Part shown: positions 1-10,229 of the stretch, piece after piece
How positions within the stretch are numbered: the first letter of the stretch is position 1
Layout of the letters: every line of letters begins with the position of its first letter
NCBI RefSeq assembly: GCF_900114455.1
Contig: NZ_FOTC01000003.1
Coordinates: 246,124-310,123 of the forward strand
Origin: Halogranum rubrum
GTDB lineage: Archaea > Halobacteriota > Halobacteria > Halobacteriales > Haloferacaceae
Reading direction: 5' to 3'
Length of the DNA stretch: 64,000 bases
The notes under the pieces: generated by a model
What the model was told of the DNA's origin: nothing
Database searches by the model: none
The model's input: only the letters and a program-made list of their open reading frames with translations
Made by a program: the position numbers and the translations under genes

Positions 1-1437
1 CACGCCCTGCTCGCGCTCGGATTCGTCGCACTCGTCCCCTACGCCAAGCCGTTCCACATGATTTCGTCGTTCGCCAACGTCGTCACCCGCGACGAGAAAG
101 CGGGCAAGCGCCTTCCCGGTGTTCCGGCCGACCTCGCGCCCGACGACATCGGCTACACCTCCGCCGACGACTTCTCGTGGAAACAGATGCTCGACATGGA
201 TGCCTGTACGAAATGTGGCCGGTGTTCGGCCGTCTGTCCGGCGAAGGCAAGCGGTCGAAACCTCGACCCGCGAGACGTCATCCTCGACTTGAAACAGTAT
301 CGCGACGACCTCGACGCCGGCCGAACGGAGTCCGTCGACATCGTCGCCGACGGCGGTTCTTCGGTGATTGCCTCCGAGTCGATGGAGTCGTGTATGGCCT
401 GCATGGCCTGCATGGACGCCTGCCCGGTCGAAATCGAGCACTTGAGCCACTTCACCGAGATGAACCGGCGGCTAACCGAGACGGGGCAGATGCAGGAGTC
501 GGTTCAGGAGACGATGATGAACGTGTTCCAGAACGGCAACACGTTCGGCGAACCCGAGCGCAAGCGCGGCAACTGGACCGACGAACTCGACTTCGAGGTG
601 CCGGACGCCCGCGAGGAAGACGTCGAGTTCCTCTGGTACGTCGGCGACTACCCCTCCTACGACGAACGGAACCAGCGCGTCGCCCGCGCGATGGCGCGGC
701 TGTTCCACGAGTCGGGCGTCTCTTACGGCATCCTCTACGAGGACGAGAAACACGACGGTAACGACGTCCGGCGCGTGGGTGAGGAAGGCCTCTACGAGAT
801 GCTCGTCGAGGACAACGTCGCCGCCTTCGACGACTGCGAGTTCGAGAAAATCGTCTGTACCGACCCACACTCGTACAACACGTTCATGAACGAGTATCCG
901 GAGATGGTCGACGGCTTCGACTACCCGATCTACCACTACACGCAAGTCGTCGAGTCGCTCGTCGACTCGGGTCGTCTAGGTCTCGACGGCACCGAACTCG
1001 ACTACAGCGTCACCTACCACGACCCGTGTCACCTCGGGCGGTACAACGGCGAGTACGAGGCCCCACGGGCGGTCATCCGCGCGACGGGCGTGACGCTCTC
1101 GGAGATGCCGCGCAACCGCAAGAACTCGTTCTGTTGCGGCGGCGGTGGCGGCGGCCTCTGGATGGACCTCGAAGAGGAGTCGAAACCGAGCGAAGAACGA
1201 CTCCGCGAGGCACTGGAGGACACCGACGCCGGGTCGGCAGTCGAGAAGTTCGTCGTCGCCTGTCCGATGTGCGGGACGATGTACGAAGACGGTCGGAAGA
1301 CGGGGAACTTCGAGGACGACATCGACATCGTCGACATCAGCGAACTCATCGTCGAAGCGCTCGACGCGAAAGCGGCCCGGTCGGGTGCAGTGAGTACGGA
1401 CGAGTTCGGCGGCGGACCGGCGACGGCCGACGACTGA
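1..1437 (+). CDS. HdrD-like (Fe-S)-binding oxidoreductase, 5' end outside window
   Basis: The reading frame is open from base 1 (a hydrophobic stretch precedes the first in-window ATG at 58), so the gene begins before the window and probably has an N-terminal membrane domain. Counting from that ATG, two [4Fe-4S] motifs are seen: CTKCGRCSAVCP near residue 50 and CMACMACMDACP near 112. A CCG-type domain follows, with DPCHLGRY near 324, CCGGGGGG near 361 and CPMCG near 402; an earlier CCG repeat looks degenerate. This is the architecture of heterodisulfide-reductase subunit D / glycolate-oxidase-type Fe-S proteins. In haloarchaea, which lack methanogenesis, such proteins are thought to pass electrons from flavoproteins to the quinone pool. 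The acyl-CoA dehydrogenase at 3650 fits that idea, but the link is inference. Confidence 0.88.
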   Translation, partial: HALLALGFVALVPYAKPFHMISSFANVVTRDEKAGKRLPGVPADLAPDDIGYTSADDFSWKQMLDMDACTKCGRCSAVCPAKASGRNLDPRDVILDLKQYRDDLDAGRTESVDIVADGGSSVIASESMESCMACMACMDACPVEIEHLSHFTEMNRRLTETGQMQESVQETMMNVFQNGNTFGEPERKRGNWTDELDFEVPDAREEDVEFLWYVGDYPSYDERNQRVARAMARLFHESGVSYGILYEDEKHDGNDVRRVGEEGLYEMLVEDNVAAFDDCEFEKIVCTDPHSYNTFMNEYPEMVDGFDYPIYHYTQVVESLVDSGRLGLDGTELDYSVTYHDPCHLGRYNGEYEAPRAVIRATGVTLSEMPRNRKNSFCCGGGGGGLWMDLEEESKPSEERLREALEDTDAGSAVEKFVVACPMCGTMYEDGRKTGNFEDDIDIVDISELIVEALDAKAARSGAVSTDEFGGGPATADD

Positions 1438-1531
1438 GTCGGGACGTCGCTGTCGCTGGGAGTCGAGCCAAAAATCGAAGCGTCGAGAGTCGAAGAATCG
1501 ACGAGTCGACAAAACCGACGGCCGAATCGAC

Positions 1532-1987
1532 TTAGTTGTCGTCGTACTCTTTCTTGAACCCGCGGAACTCCGTGCGGTGGGCTTCCTCGTCTGCGAGGTT
1601 GCCGACGGCCAGGTCCTCGGTTACTGGGTCGCCTGCTTCTTCGGCCGCGTCGATGATAGCGCGGTAGGTTTCAATGGCGTCTTCCTCGGCGTCGAGGACA
1701 CCGTTGATGACCGAGAGGACGTCCGTAGAGTCCTCCGGCGGCTGGAGGCTGTCCTGGTTCGCCTGGAACTCGGCCGAACCCGGCGGACGCTCGTCGAGTT
1801 GCTTCAGACGCTGGCCGATCATCTGCGCGTGGTTGAGTTCCTCCTGAATGTCCGCCTGCAGTGACTCCTTGATCTCCTCGGCGTGGATACCGTCGAGGAT
1901 GATGGAGTTCGTCATGTAGTTCATCACCGTCTCGATTTCGTCACCGTACGCCTTCTTCAGCAGGTCGGTAACTTCCTGAGAGGTCAT
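1532..1987 (-). CDS. Ferritin-like / bacterioferritin-family protein
   Basis: The 151-residue protein is predicted to be all-helical with diiron-carboxylate motifs. A first Glu lies in DEIET near residue 17, an ExxH pair in EELNHAQ near 49-53, a Glu in EEDAIETY near 103, and a final ExxH in DEEAHRTEF near 134-137. This is the four-helix-bundle pattern of ferritin-like proteins, which oxidise and store iron or detoxify peroxide. The ATG is followed directly by the helix start MTSQEVTDLL. It is convergent with the Fe-S oxidoreductase gene. The subfamily (bacterioferritin, Dps or rubrerythrin-like) cannot be fixed by eye; no rubredoxin or haem-binding Met is evident. Confidence 0.8.
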   Translation of the reverse strand: MTSQEVTDLLKKAYGDEIETVMNYMTNSIILDGIHAEEIKESLQADIQEELNHAQMIGQRLKQLDERPPGSAEFQANQDSLQPPEDSTDVLSVINGVLDAEEDAIETYRAIIDAAEEAGDPVTEDLAVGNLADEEAHRTEFRGFKKEYDDN

Positions 1988-2106
1988 TGCACCCTCAACT
2001 TACCTCGCCACGGACAAGAAGGTACTCGCCGGAGCAAAATACGGTGGTCGTCGAGGGCCGAAGCGCATCACGGAAACCGTCTCACTGAGCGGACTCCCGT
2101 CTCTCT

Positions 2107-2631
2107 TCAGCAGCCGTCTTGGACACCGCTGTCGGCGGGCGGTGTCTGTCGAAACGAGACCTCGGCCGTACCCGAGAGTCCGTGGTCGCCGCTCTCGTCT
2201 CTGTCCCACCGGAGTTCGCCCGTCGTCGACTCGTCGGAGAACCCGGTTTCTCGCAGACGGAACCAGAGCACGAGGTCGTCGACACCGTCGCCGTCCACGT
2301 CGCGGACGCGACACGCTCGGACTGCCTCGGCACCGCCGCCGTCTGCGACGACTTCGGGTGCGCCGAATCGATAGCTCGACGCTTCGCTCGTCGCGTCGAC
2401 GTCGTCGACGTTGGTCACTGCCACGCGGACGAATCCGCGGTCCGGATGCGGAAGCGGTCGACTGTCGACGAAGGGCGCGACGTCGACGTCCAGTTCGGCG
2501 GGGAAGTGTGCGACCGCAGTCCCCGAAAGCGTCGACAGCGTGCCACCGGCCGTGATAAGGCCGAAGAGGCCGGTCAGCACAGTTCGTCGGTCGGTCCGTC
2601 TCGTCGGTGAGTGTCGAGTTCGGGTCACCAC
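2107..2631 (-). CDS. Tat-exported protein with DxDGDG calcium-type motif
   Basis: A GTG start (2631, or the adjacent GTG at 2628) gives about 174 residues. The N-terminus is a twin-arginine signal: RRTDRRTVLTG near residue 10-20, then a hydrophobic run ending in AVAHF. Tat export of folded proteins is the main secretion route in haloarchaea. The mature part is Asp-rich and has VRDVDGDGVDDLVLWF near residue 110, which resembles Ca-binding loops of FG-GAP/dockerin-like repeats, here as a single copy. No enzymatic motif is seen and the function is unknown. It probably acts outside the cell or at its surface. Confidence 0.6.
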   Translation of the reverse strand: MVTRTRHSPTRRTDRRTVLTGLFGLITAGGTLSTLSGTAVAHFPAELDVDVAPFVDSRPLPHPDRGFVRVAVTNVDDVDATSEASSYRFGAPEVVADGGGAEAVRACRVRDVDGDGVDDLVLWFRLRETGFSDESTTGELRWDRDESGDHGLSGTAEVSFRQTPPADSGVQDGC

Positions 2632-2699
2632 ATAATCCGAATACTGGGCGGAACAAAGGCCATCTGGCGCACTCCTCGAAAACGATTCTCGAAAACAGC

Positions 2700-4813
<2,114 letters not shown>

Positions 4814-4899
4814 GAACGACTCTCGGCGCGGTTCGGTCAAAAGCGTTCGCAAGTGTTGCCTCGTCGAACCGAACGAGAGAACGAAAAGAGTGCCGCCGG

Positions 4900-5610
4900 C
4901 TATACCGTCGCCGTCGACGTCGACTCCTCGCGGACCTGTGAGGCGTACTGGAGGAAGTTGTCGAACAGTTGTTTGACCTCACAGGCCGCAGCGTAGTTCT
5001 CGGGAGTGATGCCCGCGAGCACAGACTGGATACGCTCGTCGCCGAGGAACTCGCCTTTGCTCCGCGCAATCTTCTCGGCGGTGTCGGTGTCGTACTCGGG
5101 GTGGAACTGGACGCCGAAACAGTGGCCCTTTCGGAAGCCGTGGTTGCCGTACTCGTTCGCGGCGATGGGTTCGGCACCCGGTGGGAGTTCCGTCACAACG
5201 TCGCCGTGGCTGGTGAAGACGGTGAAGCGCTCGTCGACACCGTCGAACAGAAGGCTGTCTCCCGAGTGTTCGACCTCGGTGTAGCCGAGTTCGAACGACC
5301 CCATGTCGTCGACGGTGCCGCCGAGTGCCTCTGCCAACACCTGGTGGCCGAAACAGACGCCCAAGACCGGAATACCGCGGTCCACCGCCTCGGTGACCCA
5401 GTCGACGAGGTTCGTAATCCACTCTTCGTCCCAGTAGACCGATGCACGTGACCCGGAGATAGCGACGGCGTCGTAGTCGAAAGAAGAGGGGAGGTGCCCG
5501 CCGCTGGCATCGAACTCGACGAGGTCGGCGTCGAGTTCGCGGCGGAAGTTACGTTTCGTGGTTTCGTCGTTGTGTGACGCGTCGAGAAAGGCCACACGCA
5601 GTCTACTCAT
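4900..5610 (-). CDS. Class-I glutamine amidotransferase domain protein
   Basis: The 236-residue protein is a stand-alone GATase1 domain. The nucleophile elbow is GVCFGHQ (Cys near residue 87) and the catalytic His-Glu pair is in VQFHPEYD near 170. An oxyanion-side strand AISGSRASVYWD lies near 50. It resembles the amidotransferase halves of GMP synthase and the stand-alone YfeJ/GuaA-like hydrolases, with an extended C-terminus ending in a Thr-rich tail. No synthase partner gene is adjacent, so it may hydrolyse a small gamma-glutamyl compound rather than feed a synthase. Confidence 0.8.
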   Translation of the reverse strand: MSRLRVAFLDASHNDETTKRNFRRELDADLVEFDASGGHLPSSFDYDAVAISGSRASVYWDEEWITNLVDWVTEAVDRGIPVLGVCFGHQVLAEALGGTVDDMGSFELGYTEVEHSGDSLLFDGVDERFTVFTSHGDVVTELPPGAEPIAANEYGNHGFRKGHCFGVQFHPEYDTDTAEKIARSKGEFLGDERIQSVLAGITPENYAAACEVKQLFDNFLQYASQVREESTSTATV

Positions 5611-5675
5611 TGTATCGTCCGTCGGGGCCCGGTGGAAAATGCCTTGTGTTCGTGCCGGGTTCTGCCGGTCTTTCG

Positions 5676-6446
5676 TTACTGTTCGACCAAGAAATCGAGC
5701 AATCGGTCGTTGACGACGCGAGAGTGCTCGACGTGAGCGAGGTGGCCCGCTCCGTCGATTGCCTCGAACGACCCACGCGGGAGACCCTCGGCCAACTCGC
5801 GGCCGCGCTCGACCGGCCAGACGGCGTCGTCGGAGCCATGCAACACGAGCGTCGGCGTCGTCATCTCGTACAGGCGGTCGGAGACGTCGAACCGCTCGAC
5901 TGCGGCGGCTTGCGCCTCCCACGTCGCTCTGGCGGCGTCTTCCTCGCCACGCCACGCGACGATTTGGTCGATTACGTCGGGTTGCTCGTCGAAGAAGTCG
6001 GCCGAGAACGCCGCATCGAGCGACGCGCGGCACTCCTGTGGGTTCGTCGGCGTCCCGTAGAGCGGCGAGAGGTCGAGTTCTCGCCCGGCGGCCGCCGTAC
6101 CGACGAGCGTCAGACTCGCCGCGCGCGACGAGGAGAAGGCGGTCTGGAGGGCGACCATCCCGCCGAGTCCGGCCCCGACGAGGTGGGCGTTCCGCGCGCC
6201 GTGGTCCGCGAGGACGACTTCGAGGTCCTGTGCGAGTTGGCCGACCGTGTACGGACCGTCAGGCGCGTCCGACCGACCGGTTCCCCGAATATCCATCACG
6301 AGACTCTCGTACGGCCCGGCGACGGCGGCGTGTTGCCACCCCCACTGCCACGCGCCGTAGCCGACGTCGCCGACGAAGGCGACTGTCTCACCGTCGCCGT
6401 CGGTGTCGTAGTAGAGCGAGACGTCGCCATTGCGTGCGGTAGGCAT
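5676..6446 (-). CDS. Alpha/beta-hydrolase fold protein, nucleophile Ser replaced
   Basis: The 256-residue protein follows the enol-lactonase/haloperoxidase type: oxyanion strand VAFVGDVGYGAWQW near residue 24, the elbow, an Asp in LVLHGSDDAVWP near 205 and a His in IDGAGHLAHVEH near 230. At the elbow, where the family has G-x-S-x-G, this protein reads VGAGLGGM: Gly stands in place of the nucleophilic Ser, confirmed in the codons. It may be a non-hydrolytic member (as some of this fold are), or use a different residue. The ATG at 6446 gives the usual short N-terminus. Confidence 0.8.
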   Translation of the reverse strand: MPTARNGDVSLYYDTDGDGETVAFVGDVGYGAWQWGWQHAAVAGPYESLVMDIRGTGRSDAPDGPYTVGQLAQDLEVVLADHGARNAHLVGAGLGGMVALQTAFSSSRAASLTLVGTAAAGRELDLSPLYGTPTNPQECRASLDAAFSADFFDEQPDVIDQIVAWRGEEDAARATWEAQAAAVERFDVSDRLYEMTTPTLVLHGSDDAVWPVERGRELAEGLPRGSFEAIDGAGHLAHVEHSRVVNDRLLDFLVEQ

Positions 6447-6572
6447 GGACGACCGTTCTCGAAGAAACCGGTTCAACCCACCGGTTGGGCCGCTCTCGAA
6501 GGAATCGAGAGAACCGAAGAGAGTGAAGAAGGTGAACGAAGCGGAAGAAGAGCGCAGAGTGGTCCGCCCGAT

Positions 6573-7112
6573 TTAGCCGAGCAGGTACCGGAGCACCGGG
6601 CGCTGGCGGACGGCGTCGTACTTCTCGATGACGGCGTCGAGGCCGAAGATGCGGCCCGCCGCGAACACGCCGACGAACACGAACATCAGCAGTCCGAACA
6701 GGTCGGCGTTGACGTAGCCGTGCGCCCAGTCGGCCTTCCCGAGGTAGAAGAACACCATCAGGAGGCCGCCGAAGAACGCCGCGAGGCGAACCAGCGCGCC
6801 CACGATGAGGCCGAGACCGATGAGCGTCTCACCGACGGGAATCATGAAGTTCGTGAACTCCAAGAGCCACGGCGTACCGGCGGCCCACACGAAGAATCCG
6901 TGGATGGGCGACGCCGTCGTGCCGTTCGCCAGCCATCCGGCGGCGTTGAACGGTTCTGCGGCCAGAATCTTCGTGTAGCCGGCGTGGAAGAACCAGTAGC
7001 CGGTGACGAGGCGAATCAGGACGGTGGTGTAGCCCGCGACGCTCGTTGCGTAGTCGAAGTCGATACTCTTGCCGAACCAGCTTGCCTGTCGGGTTGGTTG
7101 TTGAATGGACAT
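6573..7112 (-). CDS. DoxX-family membrane protein
   Basis: The 179-residue protein has about four hydrophobic segments and the DoxX/DoxD-like features RLVTGYWFFHAGYTKIL near residue 37 and a second GLGLIVGALVRLAAFFGGLLM segment in the middle. DoxD relatives are quinone-linked subunits of thiosulfate oxidation, but most DoxX proteins have unproven roles in membrane redox or stress. A TATA-like element at 7152-7160 lies about 40 bases before the ATG at 7112 and about 31 before an in-frame GTG at 7121, so either start is possible. Confidence 0.82.
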   Translation of the reverse strand: MSIQQPTRQASWFGKSIDFDYATSVAGYTTVLIRLVTGYWFFHAGYTKILAAEPFNAAGWLANGTTASPIHGFFVWAAGTPWLLEFTNFMIPVGETLIGLGLIVGALVRLAAFFGGLLMVFFYLGKADWAHGYVNADLFGLLMFVFVGVFAAGRIFGLDAVIEKYDAVRQRPVLRYLLG

Positions 7113-7151
7113 GATTGACACCTTAACAGATGAACAGTCGCACTACGATAG

Positions 7152-7160
7152 TATATAAAT
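7152..7160 (-). promoter_or_regulatory. TATA element of the doxX-like gene
   Basis: On the minus strand this reads ATTTATATA, in the middle of an AT-rich island within GC-rich DNA. It lies about 27 bases upstream of a predicted start site near 7128, giving a very short leader for the gene that starts at 7112. Confidence 0.6.
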
Positions 7161-7295
7161 AGAGACTGATTCCAGACCGGTGAGAATCGGCCTGTAGGAC
7201 CGTGTGAGATGTGATGTACGGAAGAACGACGGACCGCTCGAAGAAGCCGTGGAGCGAGTGGTCGTTTCGGGCCGCACCTCCCCGACAGCGTATCT

Positions 7296-7317
7296 ACGCC
7301 CGCAGAAGGGCGGGCGT
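7296..7317 (-). terminator. Stem-loop just after alaS
   Basis: An 8-bp perfect stem (ACGCCCGC / GCGGGCGT) with a 6-base loop lies 11 bases beyond the alaS stop codon. There is no clear T-run after it on the minus strand, so it may stabilise or process the 3' end rather than terminate transcription by itself. Bases 7122-7295 otherwise hold only the divergent promoter region. Confidence 0.4.
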
Positions 7318-7328
7318 GCTGTGCCGTC

Positions 7329-10097
7329 TCAGGCGTTCAGCACACTCTTCAACAGTTCCGGCGCGTCGTCGAGTGCGTCGTCAAGTTCGTCGACGTCCGG
7401 GCCGCCGCCCTGCGCGAAGTCCGCGGGACCGCCGCCCCCGCCGCCGACCTTTTGCGCTAACTGGCCGACGAGTTCGCCCGCGTTGACGTCGACGTCGTCC
7501 GGGACGCCGACGACGAACGTCGCGCTACCGCCGTTGGCGCTACCGAGGACGGCCACCTTCCCCTCGTCGACGAAGGCGTTGGCCATCTTCCGCAACTCGT
7601 CGGTGTCGCCGTCGAGTCGCTGGACGACGACGGGCGTGCCGTCGATGTCTATCTCGTCGCCGCCCGCGGCGGCGCGCGCTTCGGCGAGTTCGGACTTGAG
7701 ACGGTCGATGGTCTTGCCGCGCTCCTTCCACTCCGTGAAGAAGCGTTCGGCGGTGTCCGGCACTTCTTGGGGTGTGACGTCGAGCACGTCTGCGGCGTCG
7801 TACAGTGCGTCCTCGCTACGCTGTGTCGCGTCGATAGCGGCGTCGCCCGCGGCGAAGACGATGCGCTCGATGCCGTCCTGAACGGGTTCGGTGTTCAGAA
7901 TCTTGATACAGCCGATGTCGCCCGTCCGCTTGACGTGCGTGCCACCGCAGGCCTGCACGTCGTCGGCGACGTGGATGAGCCGAATGTTGGTACCCGGCGG
8001 GATGCCACCCTGATACAGGTCGAAGCCGTGTTTCTCCTCGGCCTCGTGGCGGTGGGGCCACTCCTGTTTGACCGGGTGGTTGTCCATCACGATCTCGTTG
8101 GCGACGTGCTCTATCTCCTTGACCTGCTCGCGCGTGATGCGCTCGTAGTGGGTGATGTCGAAGCGGGAACTCGTCGTCCCCTTCTGGGCACCGGCCTGTC
8201 GGATGTGGTCGCCGAGCACCTGCCGGGCCGCGTAGCCGACGACGTGTGTCGCCGTGTGGTGGCGCATCAGGCGGCGGCGACGGGTGACGTCGACCTGTCC
8301 GCGGACGAACTCGCCCTTGCCGGGGTCGCGGTCCGTCCGGTGGAGGACGATGCCGTCACGAATCTGGACGTCCGACACTTCCGCGGTGAGGTCTTCGCTC
8401 GTGAGCGACCCTCTGTCAGCGGGTTGGCCACCGCCCTCGGGGTAGAACATCGTCTGGTCGAGGACGACGTCGTAGCCCTCCTCGCGCTCGAAGACGTCGA
8501 GGACGACGGCTTCGAACTCCGTGCGCTGTTGGTCCTCGTAGTAGAGCTTCTCGGTGTCCGGGAGTTCACGGAGGCGGTCGTCCGTCTCGTCTTGGTCCTG
8601 GAACGCCTGCTCGGAGTCGTGGCGGGCGGCCACGAGCGAGTAGAAGTCGTCCGGGACGTCGACGGTGGCACCGCGCTCCTCGGCGATCTCCTTGACCATG
8701 TCTGGCTGGATGCCGTGGGAGTCGTAGAGTTCGAGCAGTTCGTCGGTCGGGATGGGGTCACCCGTCCCGGCGTGCTCGTCGGCGAGTTGCTCGATGCGGC
8801 GACTGCCGCGTTCGAGCGTCTTGCGGTACTTCGCCTCCTCGGTGCGGACGATGTCGCGGATGGTGTCGCGGTTGTGGTAGTCGAGGCGCTTGGCCTGCAT
8901 GTCGACGAGTTCGTCGAGCGGTGCGTCGATACCGACGTTGTCGACGAGACGCTTCGTGCGGCGGAGCACCATCCGGGCGAGGTAGCCCGTGCCGACGTTC
9001 GACGGGACGATGCCGTCGCCGAACATGTAGGCGAGCGCACGGCAGTGGTCGGCGATGGCGTAGATGTCCTCCAGCGGACGCGTGAGCGCCGTGAGTTCCG
9101 AGACGTTGACGTCGAGTTTGTCCGCGATGTTGTCGCGGGCGACGTCCATGTCGTCGGCCTCGTCGATGTCCATGTGGCCGGCGAGTTTCGCGGCGCGGTG
9201 GATGAGTTGCTCTTCGTCCTCGGAGTGCTCGATACCGGCGTTCTCCTTGAGGAACGCGATCATGTCGGGGTAGACCGCCTCGTAGACGGTCGGCGTCCCT
9301 TGGCTCATCCACGTCCATCGCTCCAGCCCGTAGCCGGTGTCGACGATGTACGTGTCCATCGGCGAGTAACGGTTGCCGTCCTTGAGTTCGTACTCGCCCT
9401 CGGGGTCCTGCTTCATCGACATGAAGACGAGCGTCGCCAGTTCCGCTCCCTTGTAGATGACCTCGATTGCGGGGCCAGCGTTGCCGCCGCCGACCCACGG
9501 GTCTTCGATGTAGACGATTTCGTCGAGATTCGCGCCCATCGACTCGAACAGTTCGTCACAGTAGCGGACGGTGTCGTTCTTCCAGTAGACTTCGCCCTCG
9601 TAGGCGTACTCCCCTTCGGCCTCTTCGCGGGCGTTGAACGCGTGGTGGGCCATCATCTCGAAGGCCATCGTGTGTCGGCCCGTCCGGCCGACGTTGTCGA
9701 TGTCCTGCATCCGGATACACGGCTGGGAGATACAGAGCGGGTTCGCCGGCGGCGGCGTCTCACCGGAGGTGACGAGGGGCTGAAAGTCGTAGATAGAAGC
9801 CTGCGTCAGAAGGACGTCGTCGCGCCAGCGGTTGGCGGCGACCGGATACGGGTCGATACGCGCGTGGTCGTTGTCCTCGAAGAAAGAGAGGAACGCCTCA
9901 CGCATCTCCTCCATGGTGTATGCCTCGTCGAACCCCGGGTTGTCGATGAAGCTGTAATCTGCACACGGCGGCTCGCCGCACGTCTCGCGGTCGTGGTCGC
10001 GCGTCCAGAAGTGCGCTCCGCAGGAGGGACACTCCTTTCGCACGAAGTCGTTCTCCTCAAAGTATTCGAGGCGATACTCCGATTCGAGTTCGCTCAT
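7329..10097 (-). CDS. alaS: Alanyl-tRNA synthetase
   Basis: The 922-residue protein charges tRNA-Ala. It shows the archaeal AlaRS layout. A zinc-ribbon-like N-terminal extension ([23 protein letters not shown], residues 19-41) is followed by class-II catalytic motifs, including [20 protein letters not shown] near 130. The editing domain carries HHTATH near 610 and CGGTH near 715, the HxxxH and Cx3H zinc-site motifs. The C-Ala region has a Gly-rich GGGGGG near 890. The start is ATG at 10097. Length and motifs are complete and nothing is broken. Confidence 0.97.
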   Translation of the reverse strand: MSELESEYRLEYFEENDFVRKECPSCGAHFWTRDHDRETCGEPPCADYSFIDNPGFDEAYTMEEMREAFLSFFEDNDHARIDPYPVAANRWRDDVLLTQASIYDFQPLVTSGETPPPANPLCISQPCIRMQDIDNVGRTGRHTMAFEMMAHHAFNAREEAEGEYAYEGEVYWKNDTVRYCDELFESMGANLDEIVYIEDPWVGGGNAGPAIEVIYKGAELATLVFMSMKQDPEGEYELKDGNRYSPMDTYIVDTGYGLERWTWMSQGTPTVYEAVYPDMIAFLKENAGIEHSEDEEQLIHRAAKLAGHMDIDEADDMDVARDNIADKLDVNVSELTALTRPLEDIYAIADHCRALAYMFGDGIVPSNVGTGYLARMVLRRTKRLVDNVGIDAPLDELVDMQAKRLDYHNRDTIRDIVRTEEAKYRKTLERGSRRIEQLADEHAGTGDPIPTDELLELYDSHGIQPDMVKEIAEERGATVDVPDDFYSLVAARHDSEQAFQDQDETDDRLRELPDTEKLYYEDQQRTEFEAVVLDVFEREEGYDVVLDQTMFYPEGGGQPADRGSLTSEDLTAEVSDVQIRDGIVLHRTDRDPGKGEFVRGQVDVTRRRRLMRHHTATHVVGYAARQVLGDHIRQAGAQKGTTSSRFDITHYERITREQVKEIEHVANEIVMDNHPVKQEWPHRHEAEEKHGFDLYQGGIPPGTNIRLIHVADDVQACGGTHVKRTGDIGCIKILNTEPVQDGIERIVFAAGDAAIDATQRSEDALYDAADVLDVTPQEVPDTAERFFTEWKERGKTIDRLKSELAEARAAAGGDEIDIDGTPVVVQRLDGDTDELRKMANAFVDEGKVAVLGSANGGSATFVVGVPDDVDVNAGELVGQLAQKVGGGGGGPADFAQGGGPDVDELDDALDDAPELLKSVLNA

Positions 10098-10229
10098 TGT
10101 CTGTTATCTGGCCGATGCCGGGGTAAAACAGTTCCGCAACACCCAGTTCAGCAGGCCAGACACCCCGGTTCATCACAACGTTTTTGCGCTCAGTTCGCTA
10201 TTGTCTGGTACTCTGACTAGTGCGAGGAC

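Noticed and set aside
7767-10220. An 817-residue open frame on the plus strand opposite alaS
   Set aside because: It is a shadow of alaS: it is almost devoid of Lys, rich in Val, Arg and Asp from reversed GC-rich codons, and has no recognised motif, whereas alaS is complete on the other strand.
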